64,000 nt of DNA from Nocardioides sp. IC4_145 (GCF_011250565.1 NZ_JAANMS010000008.1:1-64000), one strand, 5' to 3'. Shown: positions 16,121-26,946, counted from the stretch's first letter. Made by a program: numbers and translations. Notes: generated by a model from the letters alone, not told the origin.

Positions 16121-17641
16121 ATGACCACGACGCGCGAGAGGCTCGACCCCGAGTCCTGCTACCGCGCCGTGGCGTCCCGGGACCGGCGCTTCGACGGGGT
16201 GTTCTGGACCGCCGTGCGGACGACCGGCATCTACTGCCGGCCCTCCTGCCCGGCCCGCACCCCGGCGTACGGCAACGTCACCTTCCACCCGAGCGCGGCC
16301 GCAGCCCAGGCCGCCGGCTACCGCGCCTGCAAGCGCTGCCTGCCCGACGCCACGCCCGGCAGCCCGGACTGGGACGTCGCCGCCACCGTCGCCGGACGCG
16401 CGATGCGTCTCATCGCCGACGGCGTGGTCGACCGCGAGGGCGTCGAGGGGCTGGCGCGCCGCCTCGGCTACACCCCCCGGCACCTGTCCCGCCTGCTGCT
16501 CGCCGAGCTCGGTGCCGGCCCGCTCGCCCTGGCCCGCGCCCGCCGCGCGCAGACCGCCCGCGTGCTCATCGAGACCACCGACCTGGGGTACGCCGACGTC
16601 GCGTTCGCCGCCGGCTTCGCCAGCGTGCGGCAGTTCAACGACACCGTGCGCGAGGTGTACGCCGCGTCCCCGACGCAGCTGCGCGGGCGTCGCGGCGGCC
16701 GCACGGGCGGCGGGACCGTGACGATGCGGCTCGCGGTGCGCACGCCGTTCGCGGGCCGGGCGCTCCTGGAGTTCCTCGCCTTCCACCTGGTGCCGGGCGT
16801 CGAGGTGGCCGGCGACGGCTGGTACGCCCGCACCCTCGACCTGCCCCACGGGCCCGGCACGGTCCGCCTCGACCTCGCCGACCAGGACGACGTCGGGCGC
16901 ACGGCCTTCGTCCCCGCGACCTTCACCCTGCACGACCTGCGCGACACCACCGCCGCGGTCGAACGGGCCCGCCGGCTGCTGGACGCCGACTGCGACCCGA
17001 CGGCCGTCACGGCCCACCTCGCCGACGACCCGGTGATCGGGCCGCTCGTCCGGCTCCGTCCGGGTCTCCGGGTGCCGGGCCAGGTCGACGGCGACGAGAC
17101 CGCCGTCCGCACGGTCATCGGGCAGCAGGTCAGCGTCACCGGCGCGCGGGCCGTGACCGGCCGCGTCGTCGCCGAGCACGGGCGGCCGGTCGTCACCGAC
17201 GTCCCCGGGCTCACCCACCTCTTCCCGGACGCGGCCGCGCTCGCCGAGGTCGACCCGGGCACGCTGCCGATGCCCCGCGCCCGTGGCCGCGCCCTGGTCG
17301 GCCTCGCCGCGGCGCTGGCCGCGGGCGACGTCGTGCTCGACCGCGGCGCCGACCGTGACGACGTACGCCGTCGGCTGCTCGCGCTGCCCGGGATCGGCCC
17401 GTGGACGGCCGACTACGTGGCGATGCGCGCCCTGGCCCACCCCGACGTCTTCCTGCCCACCGACATCGGCGTGCGCAACGCCCTGCGCGGCCTGGCGCAC
17501 GGACCGGGCCGCGACGACGCCGCGGTCGTCCGCACGATCGCCGGGGCCGACGCGTGGCGGCCCTGGCGGTCCTACGCCCTGATGCACCTGTGGAGCACGC
17601 TCATGCCACCCGTCCCGGCGGACCGACCCGAGGATACCTGA
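16121..17641 (+). CDS. alkA: AdaA-AlkA fusion: methylphosphotriester-sensing regulator and 3-methyladenine DNA glycosylase II
   Basis: This 506-residue protein has three parts. The Ada N-terminal zinc domain carries four Cys (TGIYCRPSCPA and YRACKRC), which accept methyl groups from phosphotriesters. An AraC-type helix-turn-helix follows (about residues 90-185, DVAFAAGFASVRQFND). The AlkA glycosylase (210-500) has the helix-hairpin-helix LPGIGPWTADYVAMRAL and the catalytic Asp in PTDIGVRN. The ATG at 16121 follows GAGGATGG; an in-frame ATG at 16103 is possible. It lies 2 bases before ogt, forming an adaptive-response repair unit. Confidence 0.92.
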   Translation: MTTTRERLDPESCYRAVASRDRRFDGVFWTAVRTTGIYCRPSCPARTPAYGNVTFHPSAAAAQAAGYRACKRCLPDATPGSPDWDVAATVAGRAMRLIADGVVDREGVEGLARRLGYTPRHLSRLLLAELGAGPLALARARRAQTARVLIETTDLGYADVAFAAGFASVRQFNDTVREVYAASPTQLRGRRGGRTGGGTVTMRLAVRTPFAGRALLEFLAFHLVPGVEVAGDGWYARTLDLPHGPGTVRLDLADQDDVGRTAFVPATFTLHDLRDTTAAVERARRLLDADCDPTAVTAHLADDPVIGPLVRLRPGLRVPGQVDGDETAVRTVIGQQVSVTGARAVTGRVVAEHGRPVVTDVPGLTHLFPDAAALAEVDPGTLPMPRARGRALVGLAAALAAGDVVLDRGADRDDVRRRLLALPGIGPWTADYVAMRALAHPDVFLPTDIGVRNALRGLAHGPGRDDAAVVRTIAGADAWRPWRSYALMHLWSTLMPPVPADRPEDT

Positions 17642-17643
17642 CC

Positions 17644-18117
17644 ATGTGGACCGTCATCGAGAGCCCCGTCGGGGACCTGCGCCTCGTCGAGGACGAGGGT
17701 GCGATCACCGCGATCGAGTTCGCGCCGTTCGGCGAGAAGCACGTGCGGGGCGAGCGCGACGACGCGCACCCGCTGCTGGTCGAGACCGCGCGGCAGCTGG
17801 CGGCGTACTTCGCCCGGGACCTCAAGGAGTTCGACCTCCCGCTCGCGCCCGTCGGCAGCGACTTCCAGCAGCGGGTCTGGGCCGAGCTGTGCCGGATCGG
17901 TTACGGCGAGACCGCGTCGTACGGCCAGGTCGCCGCGCGCCTAGGCATGACCGCCGCGGCCTCGCGCGCGGTCGGGCTCGCGAACGGTCGCAACCCGGTG
18001 CCGATCGTCGTGCCCTGCCACCGGGTGATCGGTGCGAACGGCACGCTCACCGGGTACGCCGGCGGCCTCCCGCGCAAGCAGCTGCTCCTGGCCCTGGAGT
18101 CCGACGGGCTGTTCTGA
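17644..18117 (+). CDS. ogt: Methylated-DNA--[protein]-cysteine S-methyltransferase
   Basis: This 157-residue suicide repair protein removes O6-alkyl groups from guanine. The acceptor is Cys125 in IVVPCHRVIG, with the preceding helix-turn-helix GQVAARLGMTAAASRAVGLA and the Asn hinge (ANGRNPVP). It lies 2 bases after the AdaA-AlkA gene, so both probably share one alkylation-inducible transcript. A long hairpin follows the stop. Confidence 0.96.
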   Translation: MWTVIESPVGDLRLVEDEGAITAIEFAPFGEKHVRGERDDAHPLLVETARQLAAYFARDLKEFDLPLAPVGSDFQQRVWAELCRIGYGETASYGQVAARLGMTAAASRAVGLANGRNPVPIVVPCHRVIGANGTLTGYAGGLPRKQLLLALESDGLF

Positions 18118-18118
18118 C

Positions 18119-18169
18119 CGCCTCGTGCTGCTGGGCGTGCGTCCTGCGCACGCCCAGCAGCACGAGGCG
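18119..18169. terminator. 23-bp perfect hairpin between convergent ogt and IclR-type gene
   Basis: Bases 18119-18141 and 18147-18169 are perfect inverted repeats around a 5-base loop (TCCTG); the core arm is GTGCTGCTGGGCGTGCG. There is no T-run, so it is best read as an actinobacterial bidirectional terminator or RNA-processing hairpin. Confidence 0.7.
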
Positions 18170-18176
18170 AGGTGGG

Positions 18177-18899
18177 TCACTCCGCGGCGGCGCGGCGCAG
18201 CGACTCCGAGAGCCGCTCGGCGGCGGCGAGGACCGCGGGCGCGTGCATCCGGCCGGGCTGGCGGGAGAGCCGCTCGAGCGGGCCGGAGACCGAGACGGCG
18301 GCGATGACCTTGCCGCCGGGGGAGCGGACCGGGGCGGAGACCGACGCGACGCCCTGCTCGCGCTCGCCCACGGACTGGGCCCAGCCGCGGCGGCGGATGC
18401 CGGAGAGCGCGGCGGCGGAGAAGGCGGAGTTCTGCAGGCCGCGGTGCATGCGCTCGGGGTCCTCCCACGCGAGCAGCACCTGGGCGGCGGAGCCGGCGCG
18501 CATGGTGAGCTGCGAGCCGACCGGGATGGTGTCGCGCAGGCCCGAGGGGCGCTCGGCGGCGGCGACGCAGACGCGGTGCTCGCCCTGGCGGCGCCACAGC
18601 TGGGCGGACTCGCCGGTGATGTCGCGCAGGCGGGCCAGGACGGGGCCGGCGGTGGCGAGCAGGCGGTCCTCGCCGGCGGCGGCGGAGAGCTCGGCGAGCC
18701 GGGGGCCGAGCACGAAGCGGCCCTGCATGTCGCGGGCCACCAGCCGGTGGTGCTCGAGGGCGACGGCGAGGCGGTGGGCCGTGGGTCGGGCCAGGCCGGT
18801 GCCGGCGACCAGGCCGGCCAGGGTGGCGGGGCCCGACTCGAGGGCGGTGAGCACGAGAGCGGCCTTGTCGAGCACGCCGACTCCGCTGGTGGTGTCCAT
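18177..18899 (-). CDS. ndgR: IclR-family regulator, NdgR/LtbR-like
   Basis: This 240-residue IclR-type protein has an N-terminal winged helix ([29 protein letters not shown]) and an IclR effector domain. It diverges from leuC, the conserved position of NdgR (Streptomyces) and LtbR (Corynebacterium), which control leucine and other amino acid genes. NdgR has also been tied to thiol stress. The ATG at 18899 is 98 bases from leuC, and the gap contains a palindrome suited as operator. Confidence 0.88.
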   Translation of the reverse strand: MDTTSGVGVLDKAALVLTALESGPATLAGLVAGTGLARPTAHRLAVALEHHRLVARDMQGRFVLGPRLAELSAAAGEDRLLATAGPVLARLRDITGESAQLWRRQGEHRVCVAAAERPSGLRDTIPVGSQLTMRAGSAAQVLLAWEDPERMHRGLQNSAFSAAALSGIRRRGWAQSVGEREQGVASVSAPVRSPGGKVIAAVSVSGPLERLSRQPGRMHAPAVLAAAERLSESLRRAAAE

Positions 18900-18918
18900 A
18901 TGGCAATACTGCCGTCTC

Positions 18919-18945
18919 GCATCATGGGATGCAAGGGTCTACACT
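18919..18945 (+). promoter_or_regulatory. leuC promoter and putative NdgR/LtbR operator
   Basis: The palindrome GCATC-ATGG-GATGC (18919-18932) sits just upstream of a -10-like TACACT (18940-18945), where a bound IclR protein would block RNA polymerase. The promoter assignment is by pattern only; no clear -35 is seen. Confidence 0.45.
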
Positions 18946-18996
18946 GGGACACGCACCGAGAAGTACGTCACGAGCACGTTCATGAGGGAGACAACC

Positions 18997-20406
<1,410 letters not shown>

Positions 20407-20432
20407 GGGACGAACCCGAGCAGCAGACGCGA

Positions 20433-20486
20433 GGTTGAGCAGCGCCACGGCTGAGCCTGCGAAGCCGTGACGCGCGTGTCGAAACC
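20433..20486 (+). repeat. Dispersed intergenic repeat, copy B (between leuC and leuD)
   Basis: It begins GGTTGAGCAG and ends GTGTCGAAACC, the same termini as copy A at 10274-10315. The centre differs and itself forms a hairpin (CACGGCT/AGCCGTG). It fills most of the leuC-leuD spacer. Confidence 0.65.
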
Positions 20487-20515
20487 TGAGCCCGATCGAG
20501 GAGCCTGAAGAACCC

Positions 20516-21121
20516 ATGGACAAGTTCACGACCCACACCGGCGTCGGCGTGCCGCTGCGCCGCAGCAACGTCGACACCGACCAGATCATCCCCGCCGTCT
20601 ACCTCAAGCGGGTCACGCGCACCGGCTTCGAGGACGGCCTGTTCGCCGCCTGGCGCAACGACCCGTCGTTCGTCCTCAACGACCCGGTGTACGCCGCCGG
20701 CTCGGTGCTCGTCGCCGGGCCCGACTTCGGCACCGGCTCGTCGCGGGAGCACGCCGTCTGGGCGCTGCAGAACTACGGCTTCAAGGCCGTCATCTCCCCG
20801 CGCTTCGCCGACATCTTCCGCGGCAACTCCGGCAAGGCCGGGCTGCTGGCCGCCCAGGTCGACGAGAAGGTCGTCCAGCGGCTCTGGGACCTGCTCGAGG
20901 AGCAGCCCGGCGCCGAGATCACCGTCGACCTCGAGTCCCGGACGGTCCGCGCCGGGGCGGGTCCTGACGCGATCGAGGACTCCTTCGACATCGACGACTA
21001 CACCCGCTGGCGCCTGCTCGAGGGCCTCGACGACATCGGCATCACGCTGGGCCACGACGCCGACATCGCGTCGTACGAGGCCTCGCGCCCCAGCTGGAAG
21101 CCGGTCACCCAGCACGCCTGA
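20516..21121 (+). CDS. leuD: 3-isopropylmalate dehydratase small subunit
   Basis: This 201-residue swivel-domain partner of LeuC starts [26 protein letters not shown] and has the conserved [17 protein letters not shown] substrate-binding block and [15 protein letters not shown]. The length is usual for the family. It should share the leuC transcript unless the repeat hairpins in the spacer reduce read-through. Confidence 0.97.
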   Translation: MDKFTTHTGVGVPLRRSNVDTDQIIPAVYLKRVTRTGFEDGLFAAWRNDPSFVLNDPVYAAGSVLVAGPDFGTGSSREHAVWALQNYGFKAVISPRFADIFRGNSGKAGLLAAQVDEKVVQRLWDLLEEQPGAEITVDLESRTVRAGAGPDAIEDSFDIDDYTRWRLLEGLDDIGITLGHDADIASYEASRPSWKPVTQHA

Positions 21122-21125
21122 CCCG

Positions 21126-21154
21126 TTGTGACCTGGCCCGCTCGCCCCTAGCGT
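21126..21154 (+). promoter_or_regulatory. hupB promoter (TTGTGA-17-TAGCGT)
   Basis: A -35 TTGTGA (21126-21131) and a -10 TAGCGT (21149-21154) are spaced by 17 bases, about 55 bases before the hupB ATG. This is one of the best sigma70-type matches in the window. Confidence 0.6.
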
Positions 21155-21210
21155 GCGTCCTCGAGGTCGAGCACGAGCTCGGCGTCCTGGTTCGTCGGAA
21201 GGGAAGCCAG

Positions 21211-21948
21211 ATGAACAAGTCCGAGCTCATCGACACGCTCGCGGAGCGCTTCGACGGGAACAGGAAGGCGGCGGCGCACGCGCTCGAGTCGGTCGTCGAC
21301 ACGATCACCCGTGAGGTCGCCAAAGGCAACAAGGTCGCGATCACGGGCTTCGGCTCGTTCGAGAAGCGGGTGCGCGAGGCTCGATGGGTGCGGAACCCGT
21401 CGACCGGCGAGCGGGTGCAGGCGAAGAAGACGGCGGTGCCGCGGTTCAAGGCCGGGTCGCAGCTCAAGGACGTCGTCTCGGGCGCCAAGAAGCTCCCGGC
21501 GTTGACCGTGGCCGCCTCCGCGGGCGCGGCGAGGGCGGCGGCCGGCGCCGCGCTGAAGGCGGCGCCCGGCGGGAAGCCCTCCGACGGGAAGTCCTCGGGC
21601 TCGACCGCTGCGACGAAGGCGGCACCCGCGGCGAGGAAGCCGACGCCGGCCAAGACCAGCGCCGCTGCGCCCACGGCGAAGAAGTCCGCCACCACGGCCG
21701 CCACGAAGAAGGCGGCCGCCAAGACGTCCCCGGCCACCAAGTCGGCCCCCGCGAAGTCCGCGGCCGCCACGAAGAGCTCGGCCACGAAGAAGACGGCGTC
21801 GAAGAAGGCGACGTCGACGAAGGCGGCGGACGCCACGACCGCGAAGAAGGCAGCCCCGAAGAAGGCCCCGGCGGAGAAGGCCCCGGCGAAGAAGTCCACC
21901 GCCAAGACGGCCAAGAAGTCGACGGCGAAGAAGTCCGCCAGCAGCTGA
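21211..21948 (+). CDS. hupB: HU-type nucleoid protein with long Lys/Ala-rich tail
   Basis: The first 95 residues are a standard HU/IHF domain (MNKSELIDTLAERF, ITGFGSFEKRVREARWVRNPSTGERV). The remaining 150 residues are a low-complexity basic tail of Lys-Lys-Ala, Thr and Pro, rich in KKA-type repeats, like histone H1 and mycobacterial HupB or Streptomyces HupS. The tail adds DNA compaction and may be modified. RBS GGAAGGGAAG lies before the ATG. Its stop lies in a palindrome shared with the convergent fbiD gene. Confidence 0.93.
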   Translation: MNKSELIDTLAERFDGNRKAAAHALESVVDTITREVAKGNKVAITGFGSFEKRVREARWVRNPSTGERVQAKKTAVPRFKAGSQLKDVVSGAKKLPALTVAASAGAARAAAGAALKAAPGGKPSDGKSSGSTAATKAAPAARKPTPAKTSAAAPTAKKSATTAATKKAAAKTSPATKSAPAKSAAATKSSATKKTASKKATSTKAADATTAKKAAPKKAPAEKAPAKKSTAKTAKKSTAKKSASS

Positions 21949-21960
21949 CCGGCCGGTCAG
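21945..21960. terminator. Palindrome holding both stop codons of convergent hupB and fbiD
   Basis: CTGACCGGCCGGTCAG is a perfect 16-base palindrome; each strand carries one TGA stop. It is too short to be a confident terminator. Confidence 0.3.
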
Positions 21961-22613
21961 GCCAGCCCGAGCTCCTGCACGAGCGGCGCCGTCCTCGAGC
22001 CGAGTCCGAGGACGGCGGCCGCGCGCAGGTCGTCGAGGTCGTCGACGTCGCGCCGCAGCGTCGGCAGCGCGCCGCGCACCTCGAGCGCGCCCGCGGCCAG
22101 GTGCGCCTCCCGCGAGCCGCCCCCGAAGCGCGGGTCGAACTCCCCGTGCGGCGCGGTGTAGAGCGTCGTGCCGACGCCGTCGGCGTCGGCCACGAACGAC
22201 GGGCCGCCGGGGACCAGCGCGTCGAGCGCCTCGTCGAGGTCCTCGCACCGCAACGCGGGCAGGTCGGCGCAGAGCGCGACCGGCTCGAGGTCCGGCCACC
22301 GCCGCCGGGCCTCGCTGGCCGCCTGCCGCAGCGCCGAGTTGAGGTCGTTGGTGTCGCCGTCGGGCACGGCGACGCAGCCCAGCGCGGCGAGGCGGGCCGC
22401 GAAGCCGGCGTCGTCGGTGGCCACGAGCACCGCGCCCACCGCCCGGGCGGCCAGGCACGCCGCCGCCGTGTCGAGCGCGAACGCCGCGGCCAGGCGGCGG
22501 CGCTGGTCGTCGCCGAGCCCACCGAGGCGGGACTTCCCGAAGGCGGGCGGCTTGACCGGCACGACCGCCACGAAGCGGGCGGGGGAGGCGGTCCCGGGAG
22601 GCTGCGCAGACAT
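21957..22613 (-). CDS. fbiD: Phosphoenolpyruvate/2-phospholactate guanylyltransferase (coenzyme F420 biosynthesis)
   Basis: This 218-residue CofC/FbiD nucleotidyltransferase has an N-terminal VVPVKPPAFGKSRLG (nucleotide-binding, PVK-x-KSRL type) and LCADLPAL and VADADGVGTTLY metal and base contacts. In actinobacteria FbiD couples GTP with phosphoenolpyruvate, feeding FbiA for F420. No other F420 gene is nearby. It converges on hupB with an 8-base gap. The ATG at 22613 follows GGAGGG. Confidence 0.92.
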   Translation of the reverse strand: MSAQPPGTASPARFVAVVPVKPPAFGKSRLGGLGDDQRRRLAAAFALDTAAACLAARAVGAVLVATDDAGFAARLAALGCVAVPDGDTNDLNSALRQAASEARRRWPDLEPVALCADLPALRCEDLDEALDALVPGGPSFVADADGVGTTLYTAPHGEFDPRFGGGSREAHLAAGALEVRGALPTLRRDVDDLDDLRAAAVLGLGSRTAPLVQELGLA

Positions 22614-22650
22614 CCCTCCGATCCTCTCAGGCGCCGTCGCGGCGGGCGAG

Positions 22651-22656
22651 TAGCCT
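22651..22656 (+). promoter_or_regulatory. -10 element of leaderless plsC promoter
   Basis: TAGCCT is followed by 7 bases and the GTG at 22664, matching the leaderless geometry seen at several genes here. Confidence 0.5.
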
Positions 22657-22663
22657 GCCCGTC

Positions 22664-23458
22664 GTGACGGTGCGGAAGCTGCAGCAGAAGCGGGGGTGGG
22701 CGTGGAACGTCGCAGTCGCGATCGTGAAGCCCACGCTCCTCGCCACCACCCGCCACGAGTGGGAGGGCGGCGAGCGGATCCCCGAGCGCGGCGGCTGCAT
22801 CCTCGTGATGAACCACATCTCGCACGTCGACCCGCTCACCGCGGCGCACATCGTCTACGACCACGGCCGCATCCCGCGCTACCTGGCCAAGTCGGGCCTG
22901 TTCAAGAACAAGGCGCTCGGCTTCTTCCTGCGGGCTGCCGGCCAGATCCCCGTCGAGCGGCTCACCCGCAACGCGGTCGGGGCGTACGACGCCGCTGTCG
23001 CCGCGGTGCGCGCGGGGGAGTGCGTGGTGGTCTACCCGGAGGGCACGATCACCCGCGACCCCGACCTGTGGCCGATGACGGGGAAGTCGGGCGCCGCGCG
23101 GATCGCCCTGGAGACCGGATGTCCCGTGCTCCCCGTCGGTCAGTGGGGCGCGCAGCAGCTGCTGGCGCCGTACGCGAAGAAGCCGGACCTGTTCCCCCGC
23201 AAGCTGATCCGGATGAAGGTCGGTGAGCCGGTCGACCTCGCCGACCTGCTGGCGCGGCCCCGGAGCCCGGAGGTCGTCGCGGAGGCGACCGACCGGATCA
23301 TGGCCGCCATCACCTCGCTGGTCGAGGACGTCCGCGGGGGCACCGCTCCGGCCGAGAGGTACGACATGCGCAAGCACGGGACCCGGCGGACCGGGAACCC
23401 CACCCCCCACGAGACCGAGTACGAGACCCGCCACGAGATCGGGGAGGACCCGGCATGA
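22664..23458 (+). CDS. plsC: 1-acyl-sn-glycerol-3-phosphate acyltransferase (PlsC family)
   Basis: This 264-residue membrane-associated acyltransferase has the catalytic [10 protein letters not shown] (NHxxxxD) near residue 46 and the acceptor-binding [11 protein letters not shown] near residue 124. It makes phosphatidic acid or a related lipid. Its stop overlaps the gpsA start (ATGA), joining two steps of glycerolipid synthesis. The C-terminal 45 residues are polar and rich in His/Arg/Glu. Confidence 0.92.
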   Translation: MTVRKLQQKRGWAWNVAVAIVKPTLLATTRHEWEGGERIPERGGCILVMNHISHVDPLTAAHIVYDHGRIPRYLAKSGLFKNKALGFFLRAAGQIPVERLTRNAVGAYDAAVAAVRAGECVVVYPEGTITRDPDLWPMTGKSGAARIALETGCPVLPVGQWGAQQLLAPYAKKPDLFPRKLIRMKVGEPVDLADLLARPRSPEVVAEATDRIMAAITSLVEDVRGGTAPAERYDMRKHGTRRTGNPTPHETEYETRHEIGEDPA

Positions 23459-24474
23459 GCACACTCCCCACCGGCGGCAAGGTCGCCGTCTTCAGCGCCG
23501 GATCGTGGGGCACGGCGTTCTCCGTCGTGCTCGCCGACGCCGGCAACGACGTCACCCTCTGGGCGCGGCGCCCCGAGGTGGCCGAGGCGATCGCGGAACG
23601 GCGGGAGAACCCCGACTACCTCCCCGGCGTGGAGCTGCCGCCCTCGGTCACGGCGACCGCCGACGTGGAGGAGGCGCTGCGCGGCGCGGACGTCGTCGTG
23701 CTGGCCACCCCGAGCCAGTCCCTGCGGGAGAACCTCACCACCTGGGCGCCCCACATCGAGCGGGACGCGGTGCTCGTCTCGCTGATGAAGGGCGTCGAGC
23801 TCGGCACGCAGGACCGGATGAGCGAGGTCATCGGCCAGGTGACCGGTGCCGGTCCGGAGCGGATCGCGGTCATCAGCGGCCCCAACCTCGCCAAGGAGAT
23901 CGCCCGCCGCGAGCCGGCCGCCTCCGTCGTCGCGTGCGCGGACGAGGACGTCGCGCAGGTGCTCCAGCAGCGCTGCCACACCGCGGCGTTCCGCCCGTAC
24001 ACGAGCACCGACGTGCTGGGCTGCGAGCTGGGCGGCGCCTACAAGAACGTCGTCGCGCTCTCGGTCGGCATGGCCGTCGGCCTCGGGTTCGGCGACAACA
24101 CGACCGCGTCGGTCATCACCCGCGGCCTGGCCGAGACCGCCCGCCTGGCCATGAAGCTCGGCGCCAACCCGCTCACGCTCATGGGCCTGGCCGGCCTCGG
24201 CGACCTCGTCGCCACGTGCTCCTCACCGCTGTCGCGCAACCGCACCTTTGGCGAGAAGCTCGGCCAGGGGATGAGCACCGAGGAGATCTACGCCTCCACC
24301 AAGCAGGTCGCCGAGGGCGCCAAGTCCTGCTCCTCGCTGCTGGCCCTCGCCGAGCGCACCGGCGTCGACGCCCCCATCGCCCAGCACGTCGACGCCGTCG
24401 TCGCTGGCCGGATGACCGCGAAGCAGATGATGGAGGCCTTCATCGCCCGCGACACCAAGTCGGAGATCTACTGA
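23455..24474 (+). CDS. gpsA: NAD(P)H-dependent glycerol-3-phosphate dehydrogenase
   Basis: This 339-residue enzyme reduces dihydroxyacetone phosphate to sn-glycerol-3-phosphate for phospholipids. Visible are the dinucleotide motif [34 protein letters not shown] and the catalytic Lys in [20 protein letters not shown]. It overlaps the plsC stop by 4 bases. The family is about 330-340 residues, so it is complete. Confidence 0.97.
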   Translation: MSTLPTGGKVAVFSAGSWGTAFSVVLADAGNDVTLWARRPEVAEAIAERRENPDYLPGVELPPSVTATADVEEALRGADVVVLATPSQSLRENLTTWAPHIERDAVLVSLMKGVELGTQDRMSEVIGQVTGAGPERIAVISGPNLAKEIARREPAASVVACADEDVAQVLQQRCHTAAFRPYTSTDVLGCELGGAYKNVVALSVGMAVGLGFGDNTTASVITRGLAETARLAMKLGANPLTLMGLAGLGDLVATCSSPLSRNRTFGEKLGQGMSTEEIYASTKQVAEGAKSCSSLLALAERTGVDAPIAQHVDAVVAGRMTAKQMMEAFIARDTKSEIY

Positions 24475-24509
24475 CCCCGTGAGGGACGCAAGGCGGGTGG
24501 GCACCTCAC

Positions 24510-24594
24510 CGGGTCTCGACACCGCTCGCCGGCGCGCGCTCGCCTGCTCGACCAGCAGGGGCGCGCGGCGACATACCGCTGCGCGACCAGCGGA
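24510..24594 (-). repeat. Dispersed intergenic repeat, copy C (between convergent gpsA and trans-sulfuration gene)
   Basis: Read on the minus strand, bases 24557-24510 give CTGGTCGAGCAGGCGAGCGC to GTGTCGAGACCCGG, near-identical to the ends of copy A. A further partial unit GCTGGTCGCGCAG (24593-24577, minus strand) matches the partial unit next to copy A. The element occupies most of the gap between two convergent genes. Confidence 0.7.
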
Positions 24595-24600
24595 CGGACG

Positions 24601-25701
24601 TCAGCCGACGAGGTCGTCCAGGGCGACGCGGAGGTCCTCCCACAGGTCGTCGACGTCCTCGACGCCGACGGAGAGACGGACCAGCGCGTCGGGGATGGTG
24701 GCCGGCTCGGACTTCCAGCGGCGGCGCCGCTCGAAGGTCGACTCGACCCCGCCGAGCGAGGTGGCGTGGACCCACAGCCGGGTCTTGTGGGTGAGCAGGT
24801 CGGCGGCCATCGCGCCCTGGGCCAGGACGATCGCGACGATGCCGCCGAAGCCGGGGTAGCGGACCTCGCCGACGGCGGGGTGCTCGGCGAGCCGGCGGGC
24901 CAGCTCGTTGGCGTTGGCCTGGGCGCGCTCGACGCGCAGGTGGAGCGTGCGCAGGCCGCGCAGGGCGAGGTACGTCTCGAACGTGCCCGGCACGGCGCCG
25001 ATGAGGTCGCGGCGGCCCTTGAGGACCGAGAACAGCTCGTCGTCGCGGGTCACGACCGCGCCCATGAGCACGTCGCTGTGGCCGGCGAGATACTTGGTCA
25101 CCGAGTGCACGACCAGGTCCGCGTCCGACTCGAGCGGGCGCTGGAGCAGCGGGGTCGCGAAGGTGTTGTCGACGACGGCGTACGCCCCGGCCTCGTGCGC
25201 GGCCGCGACGATCGTCGGCAGGTCGGCGATCTCGAGCGCGGGGTTCGTGGGGGACTCCAGCCACACCAGCGCCGCGTCGTCGCACGCCTTGACGACCGCG
25301 TCGGTGTCGGTGACGTCGACCAGCTCGGTGCGCAGCCGGCCGCGGGCCTCGAGGTCGGCCAGCTGCAGGATCGTGCCGTTGTAGCAGTTGCGCGGCGCCA
25401 CGACCTTCGCCCCGTGGCCGACCAGGTCGAGCACGGTCGCCACGGCGGCCAGCCCGGAGGAGAACGCCAGCGCGCGGCCGCCCTCGAGCCCGCCGAGCGC
25501 GGTCTCGAACGCCGCCCAGGTCGGGTTGCCGTACCGGCCGTACTCCCGGTCGCCCCCGGCCACGAACGTCGACGCCGGCGTGATCGGCTCGTTGAGCGGC
25601 TGGTCCGGCTCGTGCGCCGGGCGACCCAGGTGCACGGCGCGGGTGCCCGCGCCCATGGCGGCCAGGTGGTCGGTCAGGTGGTCGGGCGCGTCCGCGGTCA
25701 T
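24601..25701 (-). CDS. Trans-sulfuration PLP enzyme (cystathionine gamma-synthase/lyase family)
   Basis: This 366-residue Cys/Met-metabolism PLP enzyme has the cofactor Lys in [23 protein letters not shown], the Tyr pair [13 protein letters not shown] and the C-terminal [12 protein letters not shown] signature. It may be cystathionine gamma-lyase, gamma-synthase or a related lyase; sequence alone does not decide, and no other Met/Cys gene is adjacent. The ATG at 25701 lies 6 bases after a -10 TAGGGT (leaderless). The gene diverges from ddl. Confidence 0.9.
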   Translation of the reverse strand: MTADAPDHLTDHLAAMGAGTRAVHLGRPAHEPDQPLNEPITPASTFVAGGDREYGRYGNPTWAAFETALGGLEGGRALAFSSGLAAVATVLDLVGHGAKVVAPRNCYNGTILQLADLEARGRLRTELVDVTDTDAVVKACDDAALVWLESPTNPALEIADLPTIVAAAHEAGAYAVVDNTFATPLLQRPLESDADLVVHSVTKYLAGHSDVLMGAVVTRDDELFSVLKGRRDLIGAVPGTFETYLALRGLRTLHLRVERAQANANELARRLAEHPAVGEVRYPGFGGIVAIVLAQGAMAADLLTHKTRLWVHATSLGGVESTFERRRRWKSEPATIPDALVRLSVGVEDVDDLWEDLRVALDDLVG

Positions 25702-25707
25702 GGGACA

Positions 25708-25725
25708 ACCCTAGGTCGATAGGTT
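25708..25725. promoter_or_regulatory. Back-to-back divergent leaderless promoters with GGTCGA core
   Basis: Minus-strand TAGGGT (25713-25708) is followed by 6 bases and the ATG of the PLP enzyme. Plus-strand TAGGTT (25720-25725) is followed by 6 bases and the GTG of ddl. The two are separated by GGTCGA (25714-25719), the same core as at 11289-11294. Confidence 0.6.
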
Positions 25726-25731
25726 GGACCG

Positions 25732-26853
25732 GTGACCCGCAAGCCCCGCGTCGCCGTCGTCTTCGGCGGCCGTTCCAGCGAGCACGCCATCTCGTGCGTG
25801 ACCGCCGGCAGCGTCCTCCCGGCCATCGACCGCGACCAGTACGACGTCGTCCCCGTCGGCATCGCCCGGGACGGCCGCTGGGTGCTCGAGTCCGGGGACA
25901 CCGACCGGTTGCGGATCGGCGAGGGCGCGGGCGAGGACCGGCTGCCCAGCGTCGACGGTGACCGCGCGAGCGTGACGCTCGCCCGCGACGTGGACTCCAC
26001 CGACCTCGTCGTCACCGAGCCGTCGGCGCCGCCGCGCACGCTGGGCGAGGTCGACGTCGTCTTCCCGCTGCTGCACGGTCCGTGGGGCGAGGACGGCACG
26101 ATCCAGGGGATGCTCGAGATGGCCGGCGTCCGGTACGTCGGCGCGGGCGTGCTCGCCTCCGCGGTCTCGATGGACAAGGCCTACATGAAGGTCGTGCTCG
26201 CCGCGGCCGGTCTGCCGGTCATGCCGAGCGTCGTCGTCACCGCCCGCGAGTGGGCGAGCGACCCGCAGGAGTGCCGCGACCGCTCCGCGGGGCTCGGCTA
26301 CCCGCTCTTCGTCAAGCCCGCGCGCGGCGGCTCCAGCATCGGCATCTCCAAGGTGCACGACGCCTCCGGCCTCGACGCCGCCCTCGAGGAGGCGCTGCGG
26401 CACGACCCGAAGGTGCTGGTCGAGGTCTGCGCCACCGGCGCCCGCGAGGTCGAGTGCGGGGTGCTCCAGTCCCTCGACGGTGGCGCGGAGACCAGCGTGC
26501 CTGCCGAGATCCGGATCACCGGCGACCACGAGTTCTACGACTTCGACGCGAAGTACCTCCCCGAGGAGGCCACCGAGCTCGACGTCCCCGCGATCCTCCC
26601 CGACGGGGTGGAGGAGCGGCTCCGCGACCTGTCGGCCCGTGCGTTCGAGGCGGTCGGCTGCGAGGGGCTCGCTCGGGTCGACTTCTTCGTCTTCCCCGAC
26701 GGCTCGCTGGTCGTCAACGAGATCAACACGATGCCGGGGTTCACCCCGCTGTCGATGTTCCCGCGGATGTGGGCCGCGAGCGGGCTGGCGTACCCCGACC
26801 TCGTCGACCGGCTGATCCGGCTGGCGCTGGCGCGCGACACCGGCCTGCGCTGA
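25732..26853 (+). CDS. ddl: D-alanine--D-alanine ligase
   Basis: This 373-residue ATP-grasp ligase makes the D-Ala-D-Ala end of the peptidoglycan stem. It starts VTRKPRVAVVFGGRSSEHAIS and has HGPWGEDGTIQGMLE, the ATP-binding FVKPARGGSSIGISKV and the metal-binding VNEINTMPGFTPLSMFP. The Ddl-type Tyr is retained in GVRYVGAGV. GTG 25732 lies 6 bases after a -10. A terminator hairpin follows. Confidence 0.97.
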   Translation: MTRKPRVAVVFGGRSSEHAISCVTAGSVLPAIDRDQYDVVPVGIARDGRWVLESGDTDRLRIGEGAGEDRLPSVDGDRASVTLARDVDSTDLVVTEPSAPPRTLGEVDVVFPLLHGPWGEDGTIQGMLEMAGVRYVGAGVLASAVSMDKAYMKVVLAAAGLPVMPSVVVTAREWASDPQECRDRSAGLGYPLFVKPARGGSSIGISKVHDASGLDAALEEALRHDPKVLVEVCATGAREVECGVLQSLDGGAETSVPAEIRITGDHEFYDFDAKYLPEEATELDVPAILPDGVEERLRDLSARAFEAVGCEGLARVDFFVFPDGSLVVNEINTMPGFTPLSMFPRMWAASGLAYPDLVDRLIRLALARDTGLR

Positions 26854-26885
26854 GCCCCGGCCCGGTCCGGCCGGCCCGGACACAG

Positions 26886-26920
26886 CGACGCCCCGCGCCC
26901 GGGTCGGGTGCGGGGCGTCG
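26886..26920. terminator. Hairpin between convergent ddl and Lrp-domain gene
   Basis: CGACGCCCCGC (26886-26896) pairs with GCGGGGCGTCG (26910-26920) across a 13-base loop. It has no T-run and lies between two convergent genes. Confidence 0.6.
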
Positions 26921-26946
26921 TACGCCTGGTGCCAGCGGGGGCAACC

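Noticed and set aside
16025-17587. Long minus-strand extension of the LCP frame
   Set aside because: It is antisense to the AdaA-AlkA gene; the LCP protein has a good start and membrane anchor at 16024.
21480-21948. HupB tail repeats as a tandem DNA repeat or CRISPR-like array
   Set aside because: The repetition is at protein level (Lys/Ala-rich), with no fixed repeat-spacer period.
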